The notes under the pieces: generated by a model
Databases searched by the model: none
Told to the model about the DNA's origin: nothing
What the model saw: only the letters and a program-made list of their open reading frames with translations
Assembly (NCBI RefSeq): GCF_023630175.1
Contig: NZ_JALLIN010000021.1
Span: forward strand, 58,619 to 122,618
DNA: 64,000 nt
Direction: 5' to 3'
Origin: Streptomyces cellostaticus
GTDB taxonomy: Bacteria; Actinomycetota; Actinomycetes; Streptomycetales; Streptomycetaceae
Shown here: one piece after another, positions 7,995-15,584 of the stretch
Layout: each line of letters begins with the position of its first letter
Numbering within the stretch: position 1 is the stretch's first letter
Made by a program: the position numbers and the translations under genes

Positions 7995-8182
7995 AGGCCT
8001 ACGGGACGAGTGAGGGAGTTACAGCGGCGTAGCCGACTTCCGCGAGAGGCACGAGGCTTCCGCGGGTGCCGACGTCGGCGCTAGGACTGAGAGGCCGGAA
8101 GGTCGCAAGGACTGGACCGGAAGGCGACCCCCAGCCACCTGATCCGGGCAATACCGGCGAAGGGAACCCGTTTCGTAGGTCT
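7995..8182 (+). ncRNA. Structured RNA with TPP-riboswitch hallmarks, no downstream gene
   Basis: The segment is closed by a nine-pair terminal helix (AGGCCUACG 7995-8003 with CGUAGGUCU 8174-8182, one G-U). Inside it are TPP-aptamer landmarks in order: GGGU (8064-8067) able to pair with ACCC (8127-8130), a GCCGAC/GUCGGC hairpin, CUGAGA (8087-8092), then CACCUGAUCC at 8136, the CCGG..CAAUA..CCGG hairpin and GCGAAGGGA ending at 8165. These match the THI-box order, apart from an inserted hairpin after CUGAGA and a few extra bases before it. No plus-strand gene follows: a cysteine desulfurase gene converges from the right. It may be an orphan riboswitch, a stand-alone ligand-binding RNA, or a remnant of a lost thiamine gene. 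Confidence 0.6.
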
Positions 8183-8223
8183 TTCACGTGCGCCGGGCGT
8201 GCGCCGGGCCGGGTGGCGCGTCC

Positions 8224-8240
8224 CCGGGTGTCACACCCGG
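8224..8240. terminator. Candidate bidirectional terminator hairpin
   Basis: CCGGGTG and CACCCGG form a seven-pair stem with a three-base loop, immediately after the cysteine desulfurase stop (minus) and about 40 bases past the TPP-like RNA (plus). No U-tract, as is usual in Streptomyces. Confidence 0.5.
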
Positions 8241-8243
8241 CCC

Positions 8244-9413
8244 TCAGCTCAGCCCGGCCGCCCGCGCGCGCTCCACCGCGGGGCCGATGGCCTTGGCGAG
8301 CGCCTCCACGTCCTCCGGCGTCGAGGTGTGGCCCAGGGAGAAGCGCAGGGTGCCGCGGGCCAGGTCGGGGTCGGTGCCGGTGGCGAGCAGCACATGGCTG
8401 GGCTGGGCGACGCCCGCGGTGCAGGCCGAGCCGGTGGAGCACTCGATGCCCTGGGCGTCCAGCAGGAGCAGCAGGGAGTCGCCCTCGCAGCCGGGGAAGC
8501 TGAAGTGGGCGTTGGCCGGAAGCCGGCCACCGGGGGCGGGGTCGCCACCGAGGATCGCGTCCGGCACGGCCGTACGGACCGCCTCCACCAACTGATCCCG
8601 AAGGGCCCCGACCTCCCGGGCGAACCACTCGCGCCGCCCGGCGGCGAGCCGGCCGGCCACCGCGAAGGAGGCCACGGCGGGCACGTCAAGGGTTCCGGAG
8701 CGGACATGGCGCTCCTGGCCGCCGCCGTGCAGGACGGGCACGGGGGTGTACTCCCGGCCGAGCAGCAGCGCGCCGATGCCGTACGGGCCGCCGATCTTGT
8801 GTCCCGACACGGTGAGCGCGGCGAGGCCGGAGGCGGCGAAACCGACCGGGACCTGCCCGAAGGCCTGGACCGCGTCGGCGTGCAGGGGGACGTCGAACTC
8901 GGCGGCGGCGTCGGCCAGTTCACGGACCGGCATGACGGTGCCGATCTCGTTGTTGGCCCACATCACGGTGGCCAGGGCGACGCTGCCGGGGTCGCGGGCG
9001 ATGGCGTCGCGCAACGCGTCGGCGTGGACGCGGCCGTGGGAGTCGACGGGAAGATACTCGACGGTGGCACCCTCGTGCTCACCGAGCCAGTGCACGGCGT
9101 CGAGGACGGCGTGGTGCTCGACGGGGCTGGCGAGGACCCGGGTGCGGGCCGGGTCGGCGGCTCTGCGGGCCCAGTACAGGCCCTTCACCGCGAGGTTGTC
9201 GGCCTCGGTGCCGCCCGAGGTGAACACCACCTCGCTGGGGCGGGCTCCCAGCGCCTCCGCCAGGCTCTCGCGGGACTCCTCGACGGTACGGCGGGCCCTG
9301 CGGCCGGATGCGTGGAGGGAGGAGGCGTTGCCCGTGATGCTCAGCCGGGCGGTCAGTTCCTCTGCCGCCTCCGGGAGCATCGGGGTCGTCGCGGCGTGGT
9401 CGAGGTAAGCCAT
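8244..9413 (-). CDS. Cysteine desulfurase (NifS/IscS class)
   Basis: A 389-residue PLP enzyme converting cysteine to alanine and a protein persulfide that feeds Fe-S clusters, thiamine and tRNA thiolation. LDHAATT at the N-terminus, VEHHAVLDA (cofactor-stacking histidine), HADAVQAFG (Asp-Gln at the pyridine ring) and SGHKIGGP with the Schiff-base Lys206 are all present; Cys331 in STGSACTAG is the probable persulfide carrier. The ATG at 9413 starts MAYLDHAATT. It is on the same strand as mnmA, the likely sulfur client. The 3' end faces the TPP-like RNA, which is notable because thiamine biosynthesis also consumes persulfide sulfur. Confidence 0.94.
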   Translation of the reverse strand: MAYLDHAATTPMLPEAAEELTARLSITGNASSLHASGRRARRTVEESRESLAEALGARPSEVVFTSGGTEADNLAVKGLYWARRAADPARTRVLASPVEHHAVLDAVHWLGEHEGATVEYLPVDSHGRVHADALRDAIARDPGSVALATVMWANNEIGTVMPVRELADAAAEFDVPLHADAVQAFGQVPVGFAASGLAALTVSGHKIGGPYGIGALLLGREYTPVPVLHGGGQERHVRSGTLDVPAVASFAVAGRLAAGRREWFAREVGALRDQLVEAVRTAVPDAILGGDPAPGGRLPANAHFSFPGCEGDSLLLLLDAQGIECSTGSACTAGVAQPSHVLLATGTDPDLARGTLRFSLGHTSTPEDVEALAKAIGPAVERARAAGLS

Positions 9414-9541
9414 GGTGACGCCGATTCTACGGCGCCCTCACGGCGCCCCCGGCTCCCCCCGGGCGCACCTCGATCGGGGCGTGGGGACGGGGCCGGGCCC
9501 CGCGGCGACGCGCCGGCGGCGATGGCGGCACGCCGGTCGCC

Positions 9542-9820
9542 TCACAGGCTCCAGGACACCGTGTGGGACAGGTCCATCGCGAGGCCCAGGACGGCCAGGT
9601 CGGCGACGCCCAGGGTCAGGCCCAGCCAGGCACGGCCGCGGCGGGACGTGCCGCGCCAGAGCGCGACGGCGGCCAGGACGATGGCGACCGGGCCGAGGAA
9701 GATGTTGAGGACGAGCAGGCCGAGGAGGCCGAGGATGAAGGACGCCACGGCCATCCCGTCGGCGTCCCGCGTGCGCGGGCGGTTCTCCGTGCGGCCCGAG
9801 GCCGGTGCGGTGAGTTGCAT
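9542..9820 (-). CDS. Small two-helix membrane protein (DUF4190-like)
   Basis: A 92-residue protein with a polar N-terminal segment of about 22 residues and two hydrophobic helices (ASFILGLLGLLVLNIFLGPV region and WLGLTLGVADLAVLGLAM), separated by an RGTSRRGR loop. This is the DUF4190 pattern; function unknown. ATG 9820 precedes the polar N-terminus. It follows the 54-residue membrane protein by 32 bases and is probably under the same promoter, hence possibly under the neighbouring TetR regulator. Confidence 0.75.
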   Translation of the reverse strand: MQLTAPASGRTENRPRTRDADGMAVASFILGLLGLLVLNIFLGPVAIVLAAVALWRGTSRRGRAWLGLTLGVADLAVLGLAMDLSHTVSWSL

Positions 9821-9852
9821 GGTGCTCAGCTCCTGGAGGTCGGTGCGGACGG

Positions 9853-10017
9853 TCAGTTGGCCGAGGTGTGGCGGCGGCCGTGGCGTTCGCGGATCGCGAA
9901 GACGCCGAGCCAGACGGCGATGACGGCGGCCGCGGCGGCGGTGACGGTCAGCGGCGCGTGGGCGACGGTGCCCAGCACGACACCGAGCAGCATGAGTGCG
10001 GCGACGAGGAACAGCAT
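9853..10017 (-). CDS. 54-residue small membrane protein
   Basis: Too short for most gene callers but well supported: a GGAGGGGG ribosome-binding site lies about 10 bases before the ATG at 10017, followed by two hydrophobic stretches (MLFLVAALMLLGVVLGTV and VTAAAAAVIAVWLGVFAI) and a basic C-terminus RERHGRRHTSAN. It is divergent from the TetR gene, with the three AACAGTTGT operator copies between them, and is probably co-transcribed with the DUF4190-like gene. Likely role: membrane-stress or lipid-responsive small protein controlled by the TetR; this is inference. Confidence 0.7.
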   Translation of the reverse strand: MLFLVAALMLLGVVLGTVAHAPLTVTAAAAAVIAVWLGVFAIRERHGRRHTSAN

Positions 10018-10069
10018 GGGACGAGATCCCCCTCCGAGATACCTCGTGTTGTTCGCTTGTGAATTTTCG

Positions 10070-10155
10070 GTGAACAGTTGTAGTAACAGTTGTTCACTGA
10101 CTTCGAGTCTAGCGCTTCTCGCGGCTTCCCAATTCCAGAGAACAGTTGTTAACTG
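10070..10155. promoter_or_regulatory. TetR operator region with three AACAGTTGT copies
   Basis: AACAGTTGT occurs at 10073-10081, 10085-10093 and 10141-10149. The first two sit inside a palindrome bounded by GTGAACA (10070-10076) and TGTTCAC (10091-10097). The third is part of CAGTTGTTAACTG (10143-10155), which ends seven bases before the tetR ATG. The arrangement implies autoregulation of tetR and control of the divergent membrane-protein genes. Confidence 0.75.
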
Positions 10156-10161
10156 GATGAC

Positions 10162-10788
10162 ATGAGTCACACCCTCGGTATCCGGCAGGCCCAGAAGCAG
10201 AAGACGCGGCAGGCGTTTCTGGACGCGGCGCTCGTGCTGCTGGAGGAGCAGAGTCTGAGCAGCCTCGGCCTGCGCGAGGTCACCCGCGCCGTCGGGGTCG
10301 CTCCGACCGCCTTCTACCGGCACTTCCGCTCCACCGCCGACCTCGGTGTGGCCCTGGTCGACGAGGCGCTGGGCAGCCTGCATCCGATGGTGCGGACGAC
10401 GGTGTCCGCGGCCGGCGACAGCGCGGAACGCATCACGCGCGCCGTCGAGCTGATCGCCCGCCACGTCGACGCGTACCCCGCGCACGTCCGTTTCATCGCC
10501 CGTGAGCGACATGGCGGGGTCCAGCCGGTCCGCGAGGCCATCCGCGACGAACTGGCCCGCTTCGCCGAGGAGGTGAAGGCCGAGCTGGCGGGCGACCCGG
10601 AGGCGCGCGGCTGGAACGACGACGACCTGCGGATGCTCGCGCACCTCTACGTCGACCAGATGCTGATGACCGCCTCCCTCTTCCTGGAGTCCCTGGAAGC
10701 GCCGGAGGAGGAGCGGGAGCGCGTCACCCGGCTCGCCCGGCGGCAGCTCCGGCTGATCAGCGTCGGACGCCACCACTGGCTGGACTGA
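10162..10788 (+). CDS. TetR-family transcriptional regulator (FabR-like)
   Basis: A 208-residue TetR-type repressor. Residues ~10-60 carry the helix-turn-helix: RQAFLDAALVLLEEQ, then LREVTRAVGVAPTAFYRHF, the typical recognition helix. The C-terminal ligand-binding domain is helical, with an EERERVTRLARRQLR end. Similarity of overall length and of the N-terminal HTLGIRQAQKQKTR sequence suggests the FabR/FasR group that senses acyl-CoA or acyl-ACP, but the ligand is not shown. The ATG at 10162 is only seven bases past an operator-like palindrome, so binding would block its own transcription. Confidence 0.92.
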   Translation: MSHTLGIRQAQKQKTRQAFLDAALVLLEEQSLSSLGLREVTRAVGVAPTAFYRHFRSTADLGVALVDEALGSLHPMVRTTVSAAGDSAERITRAVELIARHVDAYPAHVRFIARERHGGVQPVREAIRDELARFAEEVKAELAGDPEARGWNDDDLRMLAHLYVDQMLMTASLFLESLEAPEEERERVTRLARRQLRLISVGRHHWLD

Positions 10789-10870
10789 CGCGCCCCGTCC
10801 GCTCCGGCGGTGCCCGGCCCGCCGCTCCCGCCCCTCCGTCAGGGCGGCCGGACGAGGCGGGCGCACCGCA

Positions 10871-10930
10871 CGAGGGACGGCTCCGCGAGGGACGGCTCCG
10901 CGAGGGACGGCTCCGCGAGGGACGGCTCCG
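10871..10930. repeat. 15-bp tandem repeat, four exact copies
   Basis: The unit CGAGGGACGGCTCCG is repeated at 10871, 10886, 10901 and 10916 with no mismatch, in the 167-base gap between the convergent tetR and WYL-regulator genes. Identical copies suggest recent expansion by slippage. Confidence 0.9.
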
Positions 10931-10955
10931 CGGATGCCGCCGTTCACCGGGTACT

Positions 10956-11936
10956 TCAGCCACCCTGCGGGCCGGTCTCCCGGTACAGGGCCGTGACGGA
11001 GCGGACCGCCCGCAGCAGTTCCGCGCGCGCCTCGGGCGGCCCGAGGACCTCCACCTGGTCGGAGAACCCCAGTAGTTGGCGCACCGCGCGCAGCACCGGG
11101 TACGACAGCCGGGCGGTGACCCAGTCGCTCACCCCGTCGTCGTCGGGGACGTCGGTCAGTTGCGCGGCGGCCATGCGCCGGAACATGTCGAGGCGTTCGC
11201 GCCGCACGCGCACGGTGACGTCGACGCCGTCCCCCGGCCGCTCCTCCACCTGCCGGCGCAGCACCTCCCAGGCGTCGGCGAGTTCGACACCGGGCCGCCG
11301 CCGCACGGGGTCGTCCAGCGGCCGGGCCGAGCGCACCCGGTCGGCCCGGAACAGCCGGGGCACGCCCCGGCGGTCCGCGACCAGGTACCAGACCCCGGCC
11401 TTGGCGACCAGACCGTACGGGTCCACGGTGTAGGTGGAGGGCTCCCGGTCCCCGCTGTGCCGGTAGCGCAGCCGCAGCCGCCGGTCGGAGAAGACCGCGT
11501 CCTGCAGCGCCTCCAGGTCAGCGGCCTGCTGGGGACCGCCGAGCCAGCGGGTGGCGTCGACCAGGATGCGGCGGCTGGTGACCTCGGCGGCGGGCCGGTG
11601 CGGGGCCGGCAGGGCGGCCATCACCTTGCGCAGGGCGGAGCCGAGGGCGGTGTCCAGGCCGAGCGCCGCGTGCGCGCCCTGGGCGGCCAGGATGAACAGC
11701 GCCCGGGACTCGTCGGCGGTCAGGCCCGTGACGTCGGTGCGGAAGCCGGCGAGGAGTTCGATGCCGCCGTGCCGGCCGCGTTCGGCGTACACCGGCACCC
11801 CGGACGCCGACAGGGCCTCGACGTCCCGGTAGATGGTGCGGACCGACACCTCCAGCCGGCCGGCCAGTTCGCGCGCCGGAACACGCCCGCGGGTCTGCAG
11901 GAGCAGCAGGATCGACAGCAGCCGGTCGGACTTCAC
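10956..11936 (-). CDS. WYL-domain transcriptional regulator (DeoR/YafY type)
   Basis: A 326-residue regulator: N-terminal winged HTH (residues ~1-60, with LAGRLEVSVRTIYRDVEALSASGVPVYAERG, the HTH_11 pattern), a central WYL domain (LRYRHSGDREPSTYTVDPYGLVAKAGVWYLVADRRG around 155-200; the motif is WYL), and a C-terminal WCX extension. It is divergent from a DinB/MDMPI-type gene with 101 bases between starts and a TGAC-n7-GTCA palindrome in the gap. This gene pairing is very common in Streptomyces; the regulator usually represses its neighbour. Confidence 0.93.
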   Translation of the reverse strand: MKSDRLLSILLLLQTRGRVPARELAGRLEVSVRTIYRDVEALSASGVPVYAERGRHGGIELLAGFRTDVTGLTADESRALFILAAQGAHAALGLDTALGSALRKVMAALPAPHRPAAEVTSRRILVDATRWLGGPQQAADLEALQDAVFSDRRLRLRYRHSGDREPSTYTVDPYGLVAKAGVWYLVADRRGVPRLFRADRVRSARPLDDPVRRRPGVELADAWEVLRRQVEERPGDGVDVTVRVRRERLDMFRRMAAAQLTDVPDDDGVSDWVTARLSYPVLRAVRQLLGFSDQVEVLGPPEARAELLRAVRSVTALYRETGPQGG

Positions 11937-11975
11937 GCGCCCAGAATCCCGTCCCGTCCGGGCGCGCGCAAATGT

Positions 11976-11990
11976 TGACGGCGGATGTCA
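11976..11990. promoter_or_regulatory. Candidate operator of the WYL regulator
   Basis: TGACGGCGGATGTCA is an interrupted palindrome (TGAC/GTCA arms) in the middle of the divergent gap. TTGACG at 11975-11980 overlaps it and could serve as a -35 element for the plus-strand gene. Confidence 0.5.
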
Positions 11991-12037
11991 GGTTATCGGG
12001 GGATGCTCGGCGTACCGACTCGACGGAGAGGCATGTC

Positions 12038-12634
12038 ATGACGAACGAGTTCACCGACCCGCGCCCCTACTACGTCCGGGCCACCGGGCAGGCGGCCGAC
12101 CTGATCAGGGCCGTGCGCCCCGAGGACCTCACCCGGCCGACACCGTGTTCCGAGTTCGACGTCCGTGACCTGCTCGGCCATGTCGTCGGCGGCACCCGGC
12201 GGATCGCGGTGGTCGGCGAGGGCGGTGACGGGCTCGCCGTCGACCCGTCCACGGACGGCGTCGCGGACGACGGCTGGGCGGCGGCCTACGACGAGGCCAG
12301 GGCCCGGGTGCTCAGGGCCTGGGAGAGCGACGAGCGGATGGTGTCGACGGTGCGCGTGCCGTGGGGCGAGGTCCCGGGCCACGCGGCGCTGTCGGGCTAT
12401 GTGATGGAGATCGTGACCCATACCTGGGACCTCGCCGAGTCCCTGGGCGGTCCGCGGGAACTCGACCCGGAGCTGGCCGAGTTCTCGCTCGCCAACGCCC
12501 GCCGGGTGCTGCCCGACTCCAGGCCCCGGGACGCCGCCACCCCGTTCGCCGCGCGTACCGGCGCCCCCGAGGGCGCCGGTGCCTACGAGCGGCTCGCGGC
12601 CTGGCTGGGCCGCACCCCGCTCAGCCGAGCCTGA
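12038..12634 (+). CDS. TIGR03086-type metal-dependent (DinB/MDMPI superfamily) protein
   Basis: A 198-residue member of the mycothiol-dependent maleylpyruvate isomerase-like superfamily (TIGR03086/TIGR03083). DLLGHVVGG and VMEIVTHTWDLAESLG hold the histidines normally used as metal ligands, and the N-terminal RPTPCSEFDVRDLL is diagnostic. These proteins are thought to be mycothiol S-transferases or related enzymes; the substrate here is unknown. ATG 12038 follows GGAGAG by seven bases. The 3' end overlaps the convergent thioesterase gene by 14 bases. Confidence 0.88.
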   Translation: MTNEFTDPRPYYVRATGQAADLIRAVRPEDLTRPTPCSEFDVRDLLGHVVGGTRRIAVVGEGGDGLAVDPSTDGVADDGWAAAYDEARARVLRAWESDERMVSTVRVPWGEVPGHAALSGYVMEIVTHTWDLAESLGGPRELDPELAEFSLANARRVLPDSRPRDAATPFAARTGAPEGAGAYERLAAWLGRTPLSRA

Positions 12635-13484
12635 CCCGGGCGAGCTGCCGGGACTGGGCGACCAGCCGGTCCGCGCTGTCCCAGACCTCGGCGTCCTCCT
12701 CCAGGAAGCCGCCGGCCAGGTTGCGGGTGGTGATCGACACGCGCAGCGGTCCGGGGGCCGGGCGGTGCCGGACGTGGGCGGTGAGTTCCACCGTGGGCAC
12801 CCAGCCCTTGAGGCCGATCTCGAAGGCGGTGGGCGGCAGCGCGTCCACCGCGAGGAGGAGCGAGAGCGGGTCGGCGTCGCGGCCGTCGGCCAGTCCGAAC
12901 CAGGCCCGCATCTCGCCCTTGCCGGAGGGCGCGCCCAGGGCCCAGCCGAGGGTGGCGGGGTCCAGCTTGAGCATCAGCCGGTCGACGATGGCCGAGCTGC
13001 CCTCGACCGGCGCGGGGCCGTCCTCCGGGCCGAAGCACTGGTCCATCGGCGGGATCGCCGGCGGGGCTGCCGTCGTGCGGACGTCGTCGGGCAGGCCGGC
13101 GAGGTCGCCGTAGGAGGCGAGGACGCGGATCCGCTCGACCTCGTTCCCCTCGTCGTCGTACTGGAGGAGCGAGGCCTGGCCCGTGGAGAGGGTGCGGCCG
13201 GTGCGGACGGTCTGCGTGCGGACCACCGCCGGGCCCGGCTGGGACGCGGTCAGGTAGTGCGCGGAGACGGTGAAGGGGTCCGGGTGCGGGAGGGTGTCCG
13301 CGAGGGCCCTGCCGAGGACGGCCAGCAGATAGCCGCCGTTGACGGCGTTGAGGATGGTCCAGCCGGCCGAGAGGTCGATGTCGTAGACGCCGGTCTCGCG
13401 CCGGGTGACCGCCGTGTCACGGTCGAACTCGCTGTCGCCGATCACGGCCCGCGACAGGAAGGGGGCGGAAGCTGCTTCTGGCAT
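12621..13484 (-). CDS. TesB-like acyl-CoA thioesterase
   Basis: A 287-residue double-hotdog thioesterase. The N-terminal hotdog has the NAVNGGYLLAVLGRAL helix, and the C-terminal one has WFGLADGRDADPLSLLLAVDALPPTAFEIG, the Asp-containing TesB signature. It would hydrolyse acyl-CoA in the cytosol. ATG 13484 (MPEAASAPFLSRAV) is followed by good coding sequence. It probably transcribes alone and overlaps the convergent TIGR03086 gene at the 3' ends. Confidence 0.87.
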   Translation of the reverse strand: MPEAASAPFLSRAVIGDSEFDRDTAVTRRETGVYDIDLSAGWTILNAVNGGYLLAVLGRALADTLPHPDPFTVSAHYLTASQPGPAVVRTQTVRTGRTLSTGQASLLQYDDEGNEVERIRVLASYGDLAGLPDDVRTTAAPPAIPPMDQCFGPEDGPAPVEGSSAIVDRLMLKLDPATLGWALGAPSGKGEMRAWFGLADGRDADPLSLLLAVDALPPTAFEIGLKGWVPTVELTAHVRHRPAPGPLRVSITTRNLAGGFLEEDAEVWDSADRLVAQSRQLARVRLG

Positions 13485-13659
13485 GGGTGAACGGTACAAC
13501 AGGAAATTACTAAGCGGTAGCTTTTGATGAGCGCCGAGCGCCGGTGATCCGCCCACCCGGCCCCGGCCGGAGGGCCCCCTGGGTGAGATTCCGGCAATTT
13601 CCAGGTAAGTGTCCGGACACGTCCACAACCCCCGGACGGTGATCACCCTCTATGGGGAC

Positions 13660-14970
13660 ATGAGCCTCACCGGGACTCCGTTCCTCTACGCGGTCGTCGC
13701 GCTGTCCCTGGCCGCCCTCGTACTGCCGCTCCTGCTGTGGTCGAGGACGCCCGGGCCCGAGCCGCTGCGTGCCGCGGCGAGGGTGCTGATGCTGCTGTTC
13801 GCCCAGGGCACGGCCGTCGCGCTGGTCTTCGTACTGGTCAACGACCGCAACGGCCTGTACGACAACTGGGCCGACCTCGTCGGCACCGGGGACCACGTCC
13901 AGCGGGCCGCCGACCTCGGCCGGGACGGCACCGGCGGGATCGCCCTGGAACGGCTGCCCAGGGTCGCCCAGGTCTTCGGGCCGGCCGACGGCACCGGGGC
14001 GCGGACGGCCGGCGAGGTGCGCGTCACCCAGCTCCGCGGGCGGGTCTCGGGCGTGAACGCCGAGGTCTACGTCTGGCTGCCGCCCCAGTACGGCGATCCC
14101 GCCTACCGCCACCGCAGGTTCCCGGTCGTGGAGCTGCTGCCGGGCTATCCCGGCTCTGCGAAGGCCTGGTTCGGCGCGCTCGGGGCGCACGAGCAGGTGC
14201 TGCCGCTGATGCGCGACGGCCGGGTGGCGCCCTTCATCCTGGTCGCGCCGCGCACCAACCTGCTGGCCGGCGTCGACCCGGGCTGCGCCAACGTCCCCGG
14301 GCAGGTCAACGCCGACAGCTGGCTCAGCGTCGACGTGCCGAGGATGGTGCTGGACAACTTCCGCGCCCAGCCGGCGCCCTCGGGCTGGGCGGTGGCCGGC
14401 TACTCGGCCGGCGCGCACTGCGCGGTGAAGCTGGCCGTGGCGCACCCCGACCGCTACCGGGCCGCCGTGGGCCTGTCCGGCTACAACGACCCGATCGGCG
14501 AGCGGAACTCGCTGGCCGCCCAGAGCCCCGCCCTGCGCGCCCGGAACAACCCCTACCTGCTGCTGCGGAACGCGGCCGAGCCGCCCCGGATCGCCCTCTA
14601 CCTCTCCGGCGAGTCCGGCGACGGCTACCAGGCGGGCACGGCGCTCCGGTCGGTCGCCAGGGCGCCGACGACCGTGCACGTGGTGTTCCTGCCGCGCAGC
14701 GCGGGCGGTCACACCATGGCGCTGTGGCGTCCGCAGGTCCCCGGGGTGTTCCGCTGGCTGACCCTGCAGATGGGCCAGAACCGCGCGCGGGGCGGGGACG
14801 GCTCGCTCGCCGGGACCCGCGGGGCACCCCCGGGCGGCGCCGCGAACGGCACCGGCGCCCAGAACGGGGCCGTCGGGACTACTCCTCGGTCACCGTCGAC
14901 CGCCGGTTCCAGGCACGCGGCGCTCGCCAGTGGAACCTCATGGCGAGCAGCCGCAGGACGAACGCGGTGA
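13660..14970 (+). CDS. Membrane-anchored or exported esterase (PF00756 type)
   Basis: A 436-residue alpha/beta hydrolase with two predicted N-terminal membrane helices (residues ~5-25 and ~38-58), then an exported esterase/mycolyltransferase-like domain: VNAEVYVWLPPQY, VELLPGYPGSAKAWFG, the nucleophile elbow AGYSAGAHCAV with serine, and a C-terminal SAGGHTMALW with histidine. Streptomyces lacks mycolates, so a general esterase role is likelier. ATG 13660 was used. The last ~60 residues are low-complexity and the final 92 bases overlap the convergent TRIC gene, suggesting an extended C-terminus through stop-codon loss. Confidence 0.85.
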   Translation: MSLTGTPFLYAVVALSLAALVLPLLLWSRTPGPEPLRAAARVLMLLFAQGTAVALVFVLVNDRNGLYDNWADLVGTGDHVQRAADLGRDGTGGIALERLPRVAQVFGPADGTGARTAGEVRVTQLRGRVSGVNAEVYVWLPPQYGDPAYRHRRFPVVELLPGYPGSAKAWFGALGAHEQVLPLMRDGRVAPFILVAPRTNLLAGVDPGCANVPGQVNADSWLSVDVPRMVLDNFRAQPAPSGWAVAGYSAGAHCAVKLAVAHPDRYRAAVGLSGYNDPIGERNSLAAQSPALRARNNPYLLLRNAAEPPRIALYLSGESGDGYQAGTALRSVARAPTTVHVVFLPRSAGGHTMALWRPQVPGVFRWLTLQMGQNRARGGDGSLAGTRGAPPGGAANGTGAQNGAVGTTPRSPSTAGSRHAALASGTSWRAAAGRTR

Positions 14971-15538
14971 CGACCGCGAGCCCGCCGGTGAGCGGGGTCA
15001 GCACGTCGTAGCGGATGCAGAGGACCACCATGGTGGCGCCGACGATCGCCGGGACCGCGTACAGGTCGCGGTCCCAGCGCAGCAGCGAGGGGACCTCGTT
15101 GGCGAGCACGTCCCTCAGCACACCGCCGCCGACCGCCGTGGCGAGGCCCAGGGTCGCCGACGCGGTCAGGTTGAGGCCGTAGGAGTACGCCTTGGTCGTG
15201 CCGCTGACGCAGAAGAGGCCGAGGCCCGCCGCGTCGAAGACCAGGACCCCGGTCTGGATGCGCTCCACGTGCGGATGCAGGAAGAAGACCACGAGCGTGG
15301 CGAGCAGCGGGGTGAGGAAGTACCCGAGGTCCGTGAAGGCGGCCGGGGGCACGGCCCCGATCACCACGTCGCGGAACAGCCCCCCGCCCAGCGCCGTGAC
15401 CTCGGCGAGTACGGCCATCCCGAAGATGTCGAAGTTCTTCCGGACGGCCAGCAGAGCGCCGGAGATCGCGAACACGAAGATGCCGATGACATCGAGCGTG
15501 TGCTGGACGGAGGGACTGAAGAGTTGCTGGAGCTGCAC
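14879..15538 (-). CDS. TRIC-type (UPF0126) cation channel family protein
   Basis: A 219-residue integral membrane protein with seven hydrophobic helices and two internally repeated halves, each with the signature glycine-rich motif: ALGGGLFRDVVIGAVPPAAF and AVGGGVLRDVLANEVPSLL. These features match the prokaryotic TRIC (trimeric intracellular cation channel) family, bidirectional K+ channels in characterised members. GTG 15538 begins MQLQQLFSPSVQHTL; no strong Shine-Dalgarno is visible. The gene ends convergently inside the esterase gene. Confidence 0.9.
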   Translation of the reverse strand: MQLQQLFSPSVQHTLDVIGIFVFAISGALLAVRKNFDIFGMAVLAEVTALGGGLFRDVVIGAVPPAAFTDLGYFLTPLLATLVVFFLHPHVERIQTGVLVFDAAGLGLFCVSGTTKAYSYGLNLTASATLGLATAVGGGVLRDVLANEVPSLLRWDRDLYAVPAIVGATMVVLCIRYDVLTPLTGGLAVVTAFVLRLLAMRFHWRAPRAWNRRSTVTEE

Positions 15539-15584
15539 CCTGACATTCTTACCCGACAGAGAGCGTACGCCTTACAAGTGCAGG

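Noticed and set aside
7995..8182. 6S RNA, RNase P RNA or SRP RNA
   Set aside because: The size resembles 6S RNA and the terminal helix is closed, but the internal motifs match the TPP aptamer and none of the RNase P or SRP landmarks is present.
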